From Actinomucor elegans (Eukaryota; Mucoromycota; Mucoromycetes; Mucorales; Mucoraceae): a stretch of 64,000 nt of DNA. Shown piece by piece: positions 1 through 12,685 of the stretch (position 1 is its first letter; the number at the start of each line of letters is the position of its first letter). The stretch spans positions 1,612,001 to 1,676,000 of the forward strand of contig JAMSLZ010000008.1 in NCBI GenBank assembly GCA_026027325.1, read 5' to 3'. The notes beneath the pieces are model-generated. The model worked only from the letters and a program-made list of their open reading frames with translations. It was not told the DNA's origin and ran no database searches. The translations under genes were made by a program, and so were the position numbers.

Positions 1-2838
1 CATGATCCATTCATCGTATTCATCGGTCCAGCCTTCATAATGCACTTTCACTTGACCTGGTCGCATAGCAACCAGTCTTCCTCGCTCCCAGAACTTGGCT
101 TTACCTGATCGCGTATTCAGGACCTCAACTGCTTGATTATCAGTATAGCCATAAGGATTTGGTGTAAATCCATTCTTGTCTTTGAGCTGACGCATGGCTC
201 TTCTGGTTGCAAATGCACCGGTAGTTAGATAAGCTTCATTAGTAGCAGTGTCTTCTGCGATGGTTTGTTTCTTTTCAGGCTCCATAGCGCCGATATTACT
301 CGCTGGTCTCAAACCAATACCTTCATCAAGTTCTGCTTCAGTGCCACTTGCTTCAATAGGACGTTTGATAGTTTCCATAATCGCAGTCGCAGCCTTTTTA
401 GCCTTTCCTTGATTCTTTTTTTTGGTCAAAGCTTTAGTTTTATCAATTGCCTTGATTATTTTGCCCTTTTTGGCTGAAGAGCCATTGGTCTTATCTTGGT
501 AATTTGAATTTGATTCAGGTTTAGCCATCTCTACGGCAGCCGTTTTGCCCTTGCTGGCTTTTAAAGAAATAGACGGAACTTCTTGTAGATCAAGATTGAC
601 CTTGGTATCAAATAGTACGGCTTCTTCTTCTTCCTCAGTCATTACCCTCAAGCGACGACTACCTACGGGCAACCATTCTGAAATATGAAGATCAGGGTAC
701 CAAACTCTAACTTGCTCTTGATGCATTTCTCGAAGATAGCCAACACACTCTTCTTTGACCTTTCGCCCATCTTTTCTCTTGGAATGAAAGGTTATAGCAA
801 CAGCACGATTGCGTCTATATCCAAATAAATTCGGTTTAAATCCATATTCATCTACTAACTCGCGTGCCATTCTACGTGTCATAAAAACTTCGTTATTATT
901 GAATATTTGAGTGGGATCTTTGTCCAAAGCATGACTAATATAATCATCGCTTAGCTTTTTGTGAGAGCCAGGGACAGGCTTCGTTTGGGTAAATCCAGTA
1001 GCTGTTGATGCATCATTCTCTGGACTATCTATTAAATATAATAAATTAAACCCTTTGTCTATTTCAATAATGATCAAGACTATGGTTGACCTTTACCTTG
1101 AACTTTTGCATCATCTTTATTGGTGATTGCTTCATCTGAGGCCTCTTGCTTATTAATTTTGGTGATTTGCTCTTCATCCTCTTTGGAAAGAACGCGTAGA
1201 CGTCTGCTTTCCATAATGATCCACTCTTGGTCATCCCAATCATCGTACTGCACCATGACTTTACCGCTTCTCATCATCTCTAGCGTTCCACGATACCAGC
1301 GACCATTGATGTTTAAAACCTCTACGCGTTGGTGGCGAACAAACCCATGGGGGTTAGGATAAAACCCAAACTCTGGATCTGCCAAGGTCTTTGCAGTCTT
1401 ACGAGTCATAAAAGCACCAGTTGTAATATGGTCTTCTGGCTTGTCTTTAATGGATAAAGCTTTGATGGTGCTTTCAGCATTATTGACAATGGTTTTAGTT
1501 TTGATTTTTTGAGATTGACGTGATTTGGTGGGAGGAATAGATAGACCGATATTTCGTGGTTTCTTTGCCACAATAGCGCTTCGCTTTGCGGTCGTAGATG
1601 TATTGGCCTTTGATTGCTTGCTTGGATTTGCTGGACTCTTATTACAGATTAAGTTCTCAGACACTTTTATTTTCTTTTTGATAGAAGTCGAAGCAGGCTC
1701 GGTGCATTCTGGAGAATGACCTTTATCAAGGGCCTGAGCTTTTGTCGAGAAGCCTTCGAGGATACGCTTCCATTCAATCTGACAGTCTGAGCATACAGCG
1801 ATAGTTTGTAACGGGTCTCGATCTACAGTGCCGATGTAACTGTTTTCAATACATTGCTTACAATCAGTATATGTTGGGTGATTATCTTCGGTTTTTAATG
1901 ACTTGTCTAAAGGATTGGGTTCAATCATGCCAAGTTCAATCCAAGGGCCCAAGACATCATCATCAGATTGCAATGAATCAATAGATTCGGTGTCATCGTT
2001 TCCTCTTTCAAAACTAGTTTCGATATTAACACTATTGGGATGATCCGTAGCTTGACTAGCCAACACCTCCTCTTTAACAACGATTTCATTATTCATTTTG
2101 TTAGATTGGGCTGCGTCCTGGATAGATGGAAGTCCTTTTGATACATTAGAGACGGATTCCAGGTGTGGGCTTCGAACATCCCATCGCGTTCTTCGCCCAT
2201 TAACCACATGGTGTTTCTTATCAGTGCTTTTCACGATCGTTAGGTTATCTTCAGAGCTTTTCTTCATTCGAACAGTTTGGTCGTCAAGCTTGAGACTGAA
2301 CTTTATTGCTCCAGCTTTTCTTATTGGCAGACATTGTGCCACAGGTTCAGGTCGTTCAAGTCGATTCTTCCTAACTCGGAAAAGATCTAGGTAGGGTTCC
2401 TCCGTTAAAACCTTTTGTTTCAGCACCTTGTCTGTCAAAATCTTGGGCTCGTGTGTTTTGATCCCTTCATCATTGTTTCTTTTAAGCAATAAGCCACCCA
2501 TAAAAGTACCGAATTTCTTTTTGGTGCCATTAGTTTTCACGACGGAAACGCGGTTCTTGATTTCTTTTTTCTCAGGACAGGGAAGCTAGTGTAGATGAAA
2601 TGATGTATAAGACGATACAATATTAAGTTATAAATAGAGGAAGAGACGTACCTTTGAATGGCTAGGGACATTAGGCCAAGATGCTTCCGACCGTACTGAC
2701 TTGTCTCTATCAAATAGATTGCGGTTTTCTATTATCAAGCATTAGAAATATTTTTTCTCGATGTATATAGAGCCAGCGCGTACCCCTTTTTTCAATATGG
2801 CGTGGATGCCAGTGAAATGGTTGATCGTCTATAGGCAT
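1..2838 (-). CDS. Tudor-like triple-repeat protein, partial (3' end outside window)
   Basis: Spliced model, minus strand: exons 2838-2784, 2728-2652, 2585-1097 and 1028 to beyond base 1. All junctions are GT-AG and keep frame, giving at least 883 residues. The start is the first ATG of the small first exon. Residues about 286-312 hold a C-x2-C-x19-C-x2-C cluster with GATA-finger-like spacing, but without the usual Trp-Arg. Three divergent copies of a roughly 75-80 residue module follow, near residues 432-510, 586-670 and 785 onward. Each starts with an FMTRR/FATRR-like block and a GFxPNxxG block, and ends in a beta-rich part with the form RWYRG...VxVxYxxWxxEWI. The Trp- and acid-rich strands resemble Tudor, agenet or chromo-barrel folds, so chromatin or methyl-mark reading is inferred. 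No exact orthologue is recognised. The gene is divergent from the DNA polymerase X gene. Confidence 0.75.
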
Positions 2839-3570
2839 ATTGGATATATGATTATCTCTATAAAAAATGTCTCTCAGTCAGCGTAAAGCTTTTTTGCACA
2901 GTGAGGATGCTGACTTTGAGAAATTACAAGAAATAAATATAGTAGAAGGAAAAAGAAAATATTGGGGTTCTCTTCAGCCATTAACGTTTTATTTGTAATC
3001 TATCAAAACAGTTAAACAAGTCAAACGCTTGAGTGAAAGTCGATCTAGACGAACCACTGACTTCATTGGCTGACGGAGACTGAATGACTATGTCCTCCTC
3101 CCAGCAACTAACATCAGAAGCCCTTTAACCAAACAATTGTAACTAGTTAGCCAAAAAAAAACATGTTAAAGCTTTCAATTGGAAAAAAAAATATAATAAA
3201 AATAGCTCTCTTTTCGATACTTGGATTCCCATGTCTATATTCCATTGTAGGGAATGGCTAAAAGGTTATGAGGGTAAAGTGTTTTTATCTTCTAGAGCAC
3301 CATGCTTTTTTTTTACTTTTTTAAAATTTGTACTATTCAACTGAGAATTTGATAATCTAGAATCTTTGTTATGGCTATAATGCACTTTTTTGAGTTTATC
3401 ATTTTCCAGAGGCCTGATTTCAGCTTTTAAGTCATGTTTCAATCAGAATTGCAGCTTAGAAGCGTGGCACAATGCAAGTAACATAGTTTGTCGGGTATTA
3501 AAAAAACAGATAAACAATAACAACCGAGACAAATGTTTTGTTGTTCTCTTTCATCTTTTATTAAATTGAA
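2839..3570. promoter_or_regulatory. Shared divergent intergenic region
   Basis: This is the 730-bp spacer between the start codons of the Tudor-like gene (-) and the DNA polymerase X gene (+). It is A/T rich with homopolymer runs. I see no coding sequence. It presumably holds both promoters, but no specific site can be named. Confidence 0.4.
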
Positions 3571-5836
3571 ATGTCTGATATTCTGAAAGACATAAAAGCG
3601 TTCATAATTCCAATCAAACTAAGTGAATACGATATTGGACTGTACACTCGCTTAATCAAAAAATTAGGTTAGTTTTTCTTCATTGTGTTTGTTATATTTG
3701 TTACACTAGTAAACTATACAAGCATAAGTGTATAGTAATGTTCTCACCTATTAATAAGATGTTTCATAAACTTGCAGGCGGATCAGTTTGCCAGTCCCAG
3801 GAAGACTCTACGCATATCTTTACGGCGCTAAAGTCTTCAGCAAGGATAAGCAGAAATGTGAAAAACCATCGCGTATGGAAAACGCAACATAGCGCATTTA
3901 TCATATAACTAAAAGACCATATTGAATAATCATAGATACCTGTCATAAAAATTGAATGGATTAAAGACTGGTATGCCTTTTTTAGAAGCTATATGAGCAT
4001 TATGCTAACTGGTTTAACCTTGAGCAGCGATAAAAAACAGGAATCACTTCCATTGATAAATTATACAATCGTTACAGAATCCAAAAACGCATCCGATAAT
4101 GATTCAGGCAACGTTAAATCATTCTCGACGCCTGATATACTGAATAAAAGATTCGCAGGACTGCCTCCTGAGGAGTTTCAATTCGAAGACGATGCTAGTA
4201 TGAAGTAATGTGTTTGCATAATCTAATACCAAATTTACTAATCCCTCTGTTATAAAGGATGAGAGCCGATAGCGATAGCAAAGGCGAAGAAAGTAAAGAT
4301 GTTATGACACTACCCTCTAATGTTTATCATTACTAAATACTGCTTCTATTACTGTAGCTGATATCGACCTTGCACCAGGTTTTATCAATTCCAAATATGA
4401 ATGCTTGAGGCCAACACCTTATGAACCGAAATTCAATAAAAAGCTCGTATCATTATTACTTCTTTTGGAACGGAAACGACAGTTTGACGGTGAAGATAAG
4501 AAGTCATTGAGCTACAGGCATGCAATCTCAGCTCTCAAGGTACGTAAACCTTCATATTACAAGCCATCTTGCTAATAAATAAAAAAGGCTTATCCTCGGG
4601 AAATTCGGTCGCCAAAGGAGGCTGCTAAAATCATTGGTATGCCAACAGATGGAAGGAGCCCTTTTCATTCTACTTAATCGTTTCTTTTATTTACAGGTAT
4701 TGGAAAGAATATGGTTGATAAAGTACGAGAGCTTTTGGCTACAGGAACAATTCAAGAAGCTGACCGACTAAGATACGATGAAAAGTTCAGGACAATGGAT
4801 CTGTTCAGTAAAGTCTACGGTAAGGGTATTGAATATGTAGCGCCAATTGAAGTTTTTCATCTCTTTGGTGTAGGTGTGGGTGTTAGTACAGCCAAGATTT
4901 GGTGGGATTCGGGATATCGAACTTTACAGGAGGTGCTTGATAATGAAAAACTGACACCCACAGCGCAGCTAAGCATACAATTATTTCCTGAACTCAATCA
5001 GCCGTAGGTATTAAGACGCGATTTAAGCCAGAGGCTGATTTTTTTTTCTTTTTGCTCTAAGAATGAATAGAAGTGATATGGAAGAAATCATAGAAATTAT
5101 TAAGAAGGAAGTACAAGAGGTGGATAGCAAGAGCATTGTGATCCCTGTTGGAGGCTATAGGTATGGGATAATACTACTTTAGCGTCTTAATTATGCCATG
5201 CTAATCCCCAACCATAATTAGACGCGGAAAGGCAATGACTGGCGATTTAGATCTCATGATATCAAGTCATAGTAGATCAGTGGAAGGATTACTGACTAAA
5301 CTGACAAACCTTCTCAGTGATAAGGGCTATCTAAGATATAAATTGTGGCATTCGTCAAAAGTCAAGAAGCCGAAAAGAACCAGTTTTAAAGGAATGTCTA
5401 AAGAAGAGGATCAAAATTTTGATACATTAGAAAAGGTACATTTTCGTGCTTTTGGTTTTTGATTCGTATCATTCATTCAAAGCTACTAGTGTTTTGGCGT
5501 GTTTTTACAACCGTCTACAGGAAAACTTCGCCAGGTTGATATTATAGTTGCAACCCTTGAAGAGCTTCCTCTTGCTATTTTGGGCTGGACAGGATCTCGC
5601 CAATTTGAAAGATCCTTAAGAAACTATGCCAAAAAAGTAAGCACGCACCTATTAATAAGTTTCATGTTGGGTATTAATTATGTTTTCTCAACAAGGAAAA
5701 GAACCTTTCGGTAAATAGCCAGGCGATTCATGTAGTAACCAACGGGAAACGACGTAAATTGTTAGTCAAATCAGAGATAGAGGCCTTCCGAACCATTGGC
5801 ATTCCGTATCTTGAACCTGAATTAAGAAATTGTTGA
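3571..5836 (+). CDS. DNA polymerase X family, polymerase mu/TdT-like, with BRCT domain
   Basis: Twelve exons: 3571-3667, 3778-3872, 3936-3970, 4028-4204, 4258-4292, 4358-4539, 4588-4636, 4697-5003, 5062-5160, 5222-5435, 5490-5636 and 5696-5836. All are in phase and encode 525 residues. An N-terminal BRCT domain (about 1-76) ends in the canonical W-I-K-D-C, which is rebuilt across an intron. A helix-hairpin-helix region with GVGVGVSTA lies mid-protein. The palm carries RRGKAMTGDLD (Asp367, Asp369) and QVDIIV (Asp447), the three metal-binding aspartates. GWTGSRQFER begins at 462. Pol beta and lambda have Tyr-Phe at 462-463, while Pol mu and TdT have Gly-Trp. The enzyme is therefore placed in the mu/TdT branch and is expected to act in non-homologous end joining. 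The C-terminus YLEPELRN also fits that branch. The usual fingers motif after GLKYY is poorly conserved. Confidence 0.93.
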
Positions 5837-6443
5837 TTAATAAACCCCAGAGTCAATGAACATCATCTAAATACTAGCTTATAAAGCGATTTTATAACAT
5901 AATTTATTCAAAGTTGTAGTATTATAGAAGTTTGCGCAGAAATGGTGATAGGTATTAATTGACTCAAAAGCTTTCAGAAATAAGTTCAGCTACCAAAATA
6001 TACTCTTTGTTAAGTATTATAATAAATGCAAGGATAATGGATATTGCATTTGATATAGGAAACTACCATTAACAATAATATATGTTATGCAGTTTATTGC
6101 CAAAGGGTCAATGTCAAATGATATTTGAACAAATATGTGAACAGTGTAATATGTCAAAATAAATTAAGGAAACAAAAACCAAAACTATATAAGTTAATTT
6201 ATCTTAATCAGTAACAACCGTATAAGCTTTGCTTTACCCAGCCTGATCATTTGAAAGAATCCAGCCGAAAAGCTCTTGCCATCATCCCAGAGCATGGCAG
6301 TCTAAAATTTCTGATTCTCTATTTATTTGACCGAGAAACGAGGTTATTATGGTCCTAAACCAGATCCCAGTAACAATATATTATCTGAAATAATTAAAAC
6401 AAGCTACACGCACTTCATATATAACTAAAATATGAAAAAGAAT
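5837..6443. other. Intergenic, no feature seen
   Basis: AT-rich spacer between the end of the polymerase gene and the tRNA. It has no open frame with protein character and no clear repeat. Confidence 0.6.
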
Positions 6444-6513
6444 GCATCGTCGGGGAATCGAACCCCGGCCCTTCGCGTGGCAGGCGAAGATTATACCACT
6501 TAACCAACGATGC
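6444..6513 (-). tRNA. tRNA-Gly(GCC)
   Basis: The minus strand folds as a cloverleaf. The seven-pair acceptor stem is GCATCGT/ACGATGC. The anticodon stem TTCGC/GCGAA closes the loop CTGCCAC with anticodon GCC. The T arm is CGGGG-TTCGATT-CCCCG. There is no intron. The length is 70 nt before CCA addition, normal for tRNA-Gly. The GGTTCGATTCC B box is intact. It is the only tRNA found in the window. Confidence 0.95.
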
Positions 6514-8284
6514 TTCATATTTTTGTTGTTTGAAAAAGATTATATATTATCAAAAATGCAGTAAATCACGTGACTAGCTGCTGAGATCGATATCATTATC
6601 CAATAAGATATTAGTATATAACGTATTTTGGTTTTATATAAATAATACTTTTTATTGTTCTAGGAGTCACCAGAGGTCAAAATCATGTTTAGTTCAAGAC
6701 ATTATCTGATTAAGAAAATTACTATGGATCTTTCGCTAACATTATTGTGAGCACGAGGATTTATTATATCAAACTCTTAGTAAACTTTCAAAATCATGTG
6801 ACCTCACTTCTGAGAATGAATTTGCTGGACTGTGATTTTATTAACAAAAAATAATGGTGAAAGATCTAGGTGAAGGAATCCGAATTAAATGACTATCGAA
6901 GTCGTTTGCTGGTCAAGGAATATATAATTCAAAAACCTTGATGAATGTCTGTTTACTTGTTGTGAGAATGGAGAAATGTTGAAGAGATTCTGGCTAATTG
7001 CCAATATTTTCTTAGTGCAATGTAGTATGTAGGTGTTAGGAATAGTTAATATTCGGTACTAATAGCTAGAGTATGAATAGTAAGCTTATTTCCTACACTT
7101 TTTTGATTTATTTTTCTTCCTGCGACTACTGTTACCATGCTTGACACGCCTCAATACTATCTCCGCTCTCTTCTGTCGTTATGCATTGTTCTTTTATTTT
7201 GCCTCGCTACAAACACCATGCACAATCAATTCTTTCAGGACAATATGATTTTGAAATATCAATTGTCCACCTTCCGGTCCTTACAACTTGAATATAGTAT
7301 TCTTATCGTTCCATGTTCTTGTCTTACCCAAAAATTATTAATATTAATTACAAAACAAAATATTATAGAAGATTAACCGTAGAATAATTAGCTTATTGCA
7401 GTTATTATATTATCTATTATAATGCAATTGTCAAAATTTAGATGTAGTTATACTATTTTAATGAATGCTATAAATTAAATATAATCGAGAAGCTTGAAAA
7501 AACTATTAACAATAATCGACTAGTTATAAATCAAAAATTACAACACATAACTTTTAGCTAAAAGAAACACCTAACCTAAAACTATCTTTTATTATTTCAA
7601 TTGTTATATTCCTGTACAAGTTATACGAAGTAGGTTTTTCAGTCGCCTTGGTGTTCGTTGTAATTAGTGAATTGATTTTTTTTTAAAATACAGAATCCTT
7701 TGTATTTGTATCTGATCACCTCTATTTGCTTCACGAAATCTATCCTCCTCAACTACTGCATTTGGCATCATAAAGAATCAAAAAGTAAATAATGATGATT
7801 AAAATTTACTACTGTCTCAAATCGGCCCAGTTCGAATCACCGTTTATGATTGACTATCTATTTTGTCTGGTATTGTTCATATGTTTATTTTTTTTTTATC
7901 AATCATCAAGGTATGGAGACTTTTTAATAATAATTGCGATGTTTTTAATGCTCTACACTGACAACATAAACCTGTGTCATATATTAATGTATTATTTGCT
8001 ATTTAGAAACCGCTTTAGTGCACTAAATGATAGATTTGATGCTAAAACCAACTACAAATTGCATTAAAAAAAACAAGAGTAAAAAAGCGGTTGTAATAAA
8101 TTAACTAGATGTTTTTAGATGTTTTTCCTTTAGTTAAAACATAAGTTATTATGTTGTAAATAACTTGTATCCTTTGTATTTAGCTTTCAAAATAAATTAG
8201 ATCTTAATATTAGTATTCCAAAGGATTTAATGTGATATGGTTTAATCGATAGTACCTTTTTTAAACAGTGTATATACATTTTTC

Positions 8285-8830
8285 TTAAAAGGGGATATAA
8301 GATCTAAAGTAGATTAGCAGCCCACCACTATCAACAACTAGGATACGGTAGAACATTGCTACGCCTGCTTTCAGTAAAGTAATATACTGCTTAAACTTAT
8401 TATTATTACTTGGGTCATCTTGATTGTAAAAATCTTCTACAAAATTACAAATGTATACTGAGGGATTTGGATATTCATAGTAAAAGAAATTAGATGGTTT
8501 TATATCCATAGGAACCGATCCAAGATTTACCCAGCATTCTATCTTATTCACACATACAATAACTTGCATATAATTACTGATCATTTTATATAACTGTTTG
8601 GGTAATAAAAGTGACCTTGGATTCCAGGTATAGAGTCTATGGGAATAACTTTATCATGCAGGATATTTGACAAGTATAATAAATGTGACTTATTTATATA
8701 TGCTTCAGTAAGATATAAATCATACGTAGCTATTCAGAATATTCTGTATTCAATAGTATTATTGAAGTATAACTGGAGAAATATGACATATACTTTGAAA
8801 TACAAGCAACTTGGCTAATAAGCCATGCCT
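8285..8830 (-). pseudogene. Decayed protein-coding relic of unknown origin
   Basis: On the minus strand, from about 8715 down, a frame reads with normal amino-acid composition (segments such as DSIPGIQGHFYYPNSY), hits a stop near 8586, and resumes in another frame for about 99 codons ending at 8285 (segments KPSNFFYYEYPNPS and KFKQYITLLKAGVAMFYR). Further upstream, to about 8830, another frame also looks coding. No splice signals repair the breaks convincingly, so this looks like a frameshifted remnant. The family is not recognised. An unusual multi-exon gene cannot be excluded. Confidence 0.35.
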
Positions 8831-9534
8831 CTACAATGTATATATGCTTTCAGAAAAAAGTCAAAGGATGCATCACCACTATCCGAGAGTCTGATGTTAT
8901 AATGCAGATAAGTCCCAAAATAGTAAAAAAAAAAAGGTCTTGAACACTGATCTTGTTTTATAGAATAGACGATTCAGAGACACTAAAGGTATTTTAACAA
9001 AACGTATGCATGGTAGAATGGCACATCATTTGATGGATTTATTTTTAAATTTTTTTTTTCTTGAATCTGTAAGAAATACAGCATTTTGTATGTAATGCAT
9101 TTGCATCCCTTCAAATAGATCAAAATCTAATTGTTAACATATTACGATGGCTTTAAAGTAAGTGTGTATCTAGACGCAATATCAATATATAAGTGATATT
9201 TATATTTAAGATTTCAATTCATCTAAACTGGCATTCTTCAATAATAACAATATACTATTTGAAAGATCTCAAGCTGTACACTATATAGATCTCGGTCTTT
9301 TTTTTTACATTAATAAGCAAACCATGCGTTCAGCGTGATCGAATTACTATAATCTCTTTTTGCAGTACATAGCAATCAACCTACAAGTATTCCATATAAC
9401 TCTCACGCCGTTTTGCCAAAAAAAAAAGAAGTTTTAGCCTAAAGAGGGTGTATTTGTAATTATTCATTTTTTGTAATTGATTTACAATGAATACATTACA
9501 CATTAACGATCGGCATTTCATGCAATTGCAGTAA

Positions 9535-9600
9535 ATCTCTTTACAGATCTCGCGCCACATCTGATAGTACTTCAAGTTCAGAGTGAACTGCTGTGTCTAT
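9535..9600 (-). repeat. Copy of a dispersed degenerate coding repeat
   Basis: The minus strand encodes VLIDTAVHSELEVLSD. This matches the core seen at 38.2 kb (EALIYAAVHSELGKLIR) and in three pieces near 45.4-46.0 kb. It is flanked by stops. It is interpreted as one decayed copy of a repeat family, described in the findings. Confidence 0.5.
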
Positions 9601-10270
9601 CAGGACCCCCCTTTTTTTAATTGGAGTACAAGGGATATCTTGTATATGAATGGCCGACCTTTCAATTATTTGTATTTCATGGAAATGCAATTTACTGATC
9701 AATAGATCTCTAGACAGATCCCGGTATAATGTCGCATTTAATTAGTATTCCATGCTCTAAAAGAGTTGCCGCTGCTACTAGACAGGAGGGTTTATGTTCG
9801 ACTGGATTACAATGAATGTACAATACATTGTTGCTTTCTCTTATTAGCCTATTAGCGTATTTGAGAAAGACAAGCAATCGATCGAAAGCCTCTATGCCAA
9901 GTAACTGCGCTTAGTCTAGTAAAGAAACAGCAAGTTATCTCGCATTGATTGGGACCAATAAACATTATAGTCAATCATTTTAGAGCAATACTTTACACAG
10001 CAATAATATGTGTTCTTTTTAGGAGTATTCAACCTTCAAATTCATCCCCAGAGAATATATTATTGACCTTGCTACTACAATGATTAGTAATGCAAAGAAG
10101 CTGATTAATATGATTTTTCGAAGTAGATATGGCTATTGTCGTAGAGAAGCCAGACCCAATAATATTAGCCATAGAATGGCGTCATTTCCTTTGATTTTGC
10201 GTAGATAAAAAAATCGCATACTGATAATTTTTATATCAACGCTTCTCTTTCCCACCTGTGATACAACCCT

Positions 10271-12024
10271 ATGAAGTCGACTTTTGCTTTGGTTCGAGCA
10301 ACTTATGCTCATACATTAAAAAGAGCCCCTCTCAAGCCAGTTTTGAGTCTGACACAAAGAGGTATTATAAGGTTTTCTGAAACAATATAGCTATATATGC
10401 TAAACTTTCTTTTTTACGTATATAAAAAAAAAAGGTATTCACCAACAACGCGATCTTCAAACTGCTGCTTGTAATGTTGACAATTCTTGTACATCTTCCA
10501 ACCCTCCAATGTCCTTTCCTTGTATTGACAAACTGAATTCACGTACTTTGGAACTTGACAGTGGACCAGAGCCGAGTTATGACAAAATCGTTACGGGTTA
10601 CGAAAAGTTTGAATACCCTTATCCTTTCTTACTGGATCATGGTGGCATTTTGCCCAAATTCGATATTGCTTACGAGACATGGGGTACTTTAAATGAAAAT
10701 AAGGACAATGCTATCTTGATTCATACAGGTCTTTCAGCCTCGTCTCACGCCAAATCGCACGCAAAGAATACGAAACCAGGCTGGTGGGAGGAATTCATTG
10801 GTCCTGGAGCCCACATTGATACCAACAAGTTCTTTGTTATCTGTACAAATGCGATAGGTGGTTGTTATGGATCCACTGGGCCTAGTTCAATTGACCCTGC
10901 TGATGGAGAACGTTATGCGACTCGATTCCCGATTATCACTATCTTTGATATGATTCGTGCTCAATTCAAGCTTTTGGACCATTTAGGCATTGATAAACTT
11001 CATGCAAGTGTAGGCAGTAGCATGGGCGGTATGCAGGTAAAAGTTTTTCTTTCGCTCTAATTAGGTTCTCGGTCATAACGCGTCTTATTACCTAGTCCAT
11101 TGCTGCAGCCAAACTCTTTCCTGATCGTGTGAAAAGACTCATTTCAATTTCAGCCTGTGCAAGATCTCATCCATACTCAATTGCTCTTCGTCACACTCAA
11201 CGACAAGTACTCATGAATGATCCTAATTGGAACAAGGGGTTTTATTACAAAGGGATACCTCCCCATGTCGGAATGAAGGTATGTGGATAACATTACATAT
11301 ACAAAAAGGACGTTTTAATCTAAGACTGTCTTAGCTTGCTCGTGAAATTGCTACTATTAGTTATCGTTCTGGACCTGAATGGGAGCTTCGATTTGGTCGT
11401 AAAAGGGCCAACGAAAACCAATCGCCAGCCTTATGCCCTGATTTCTTGATCGAAACATACTTGGATCATCAAGGCGAAAGATTCTGTCTTCAGTATGATC
11501 CCAATTCTTTGTTATATATCTCGAAAGCGATGGATATGTTTGATATGTCTCTGTCAGAAGGTGCTAAATTACAAAGACAACGAGAACACAACTTGCCCAA
11601 GGTTGAAGAAATTCTAAAGCGTCGTCAGCAATTAGATCCAGATGAAGTGGATTCACGAGTGATGGCAGATATATGTCGATCAGTAATTGGAACTCAGTCT
11701 GCGTTGGAGGGAAAGCGAGAGGAAACAAAAGAGAGCGGTAAAAAGAGATTGACAACATTGTCTTCCGACCCTGCTACACAAGATTTAGTTGAAGGTATGA
11801 AGGGCATCAATATGCCAACCTTGGTGCTTGGTGTTCAATCTGATATTCTGTTCCCTGTGTGGCAGCAAAAGGAAATTGCTGAATGTCTGCGCGCTTCTGG
11901 CAATAATCGTGTAACATATTATGAGCTAGATGCTATGTTTGGCCATGATACATTCTTAATTGACCGTGTTAGTGTTGGAGGTGCTATCAAAGGTCATTTA
12001 GAACTGCTAGATGAGGATAAATAA
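10271..12024 (+). CDS. MetX-family serine/homoserine O-acyltransferase, mitochondrial
   Basis: Exons 10271-10361, 10435-11036, 11096-11278 and 11335-12024 encode 521 residues. The first 30 residues are rich in Arg, Ala and Leu with no acid residues, as in a mitochondrial targeting peptide. The alpha/beta-hydrolase core has the nucleophile elbow GSSMGG (Ser226), Asp462 in GVQSDILFP and His496 in FGHDTFL, the full catalytic triad. The segment [17 protein letters not shown] is typical of the fungal Cys2/CysA branch, whose members acylate serine for cysteine synthesis, rather than of classical Met2 homoserine acetyltransferases. Serine O-acetyl (or succinyl) transferase is therefore the preferred call. 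The family cannot be split by eye with certainty. Confidence 0.9.
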
Positions 12025-12516
12025 TCCTTTCTGTCATATTTCATTATTCCCTCATTATATCTCATTAGAATAAATATTTAAATGTACATGACGGCTGTTT
12101 TGAATGGAGATCTTTATGTAACACAATAGATAAACCCCCCGCACGCTTTCATATCAAGATCTCATCAGCAAAGGAGGAGATTTTAAGCGTGTGATTGAAA
12201 TATTTCTAATCGAAACCACTTGATGCGCCTTGTTTCATCATCTTTAACTATTGACCAAAAGAGGAAAAGAACAGTGCTTTGGAAATCACGTTATATTATT
12301 CCATGAATGCTTACCTTTGCAACAATGGAAAGAAGACAATTATCTAATGGTGTTTAGGTGCACAGATATACTTGTTTTGAACATTTATACCCATTAACTG
12401 AAATATACATAATAGGTCCCTTGGCATGGTTACACTCTTTCCTGTGACCTAATTGACCGTCCCCGCATATAAATTACAAATGACGGGCATTTTGTTCTTT
12501 CTTTCTTTCTTTAATT
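12025..12516. other. Intergenic, promoter of arrestin gene
   Basis: Spacer between the acyltransferase stop and the arrestin start. A CTTT tract (about 12497-12511) lies immediately upstream of the ATG, a common leader feature in fungal genes. Nothing else is seen. Confidence 0.4.
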
Positions 12517-12651
12517 ATGATTGAGTCACTGCTGAGTCGAAGAAGAAGCAATGGTAACTCATCTATTGGTTCTCTATCAATAGAAATATTACCTGAATTC
12601 GGTTGGCCTAGAGGAAACCAACGATTGTTTGGACCAGGAACGATATTTCAA

Positions 12652-12685
<34 letters not shown>

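Larger units (their letters stand above)
6514..10270. other. Gene-poor AT-rich region with decayed coding pieces
   Basis: This 3.7 kb stretch has no confidently expressed gene. It contains short fragments that read as protein but are interrupted by stops (8285-8830 and 9535-9600, listed separately) and many homopolymer runs. A 79-residue open frame at 7137-7376 starts with a hydrophobic segment, but has no recognisable homology and biased AT codons. Confidence 0.55.

Noticed and set aside
7137..7376. 79-residue frame with a hydrophobic start, possible small secreted protein
   Set aside because: AT-driven composition, no homology, no polyadenylation or splice context. Not above background for this AT-rich region.
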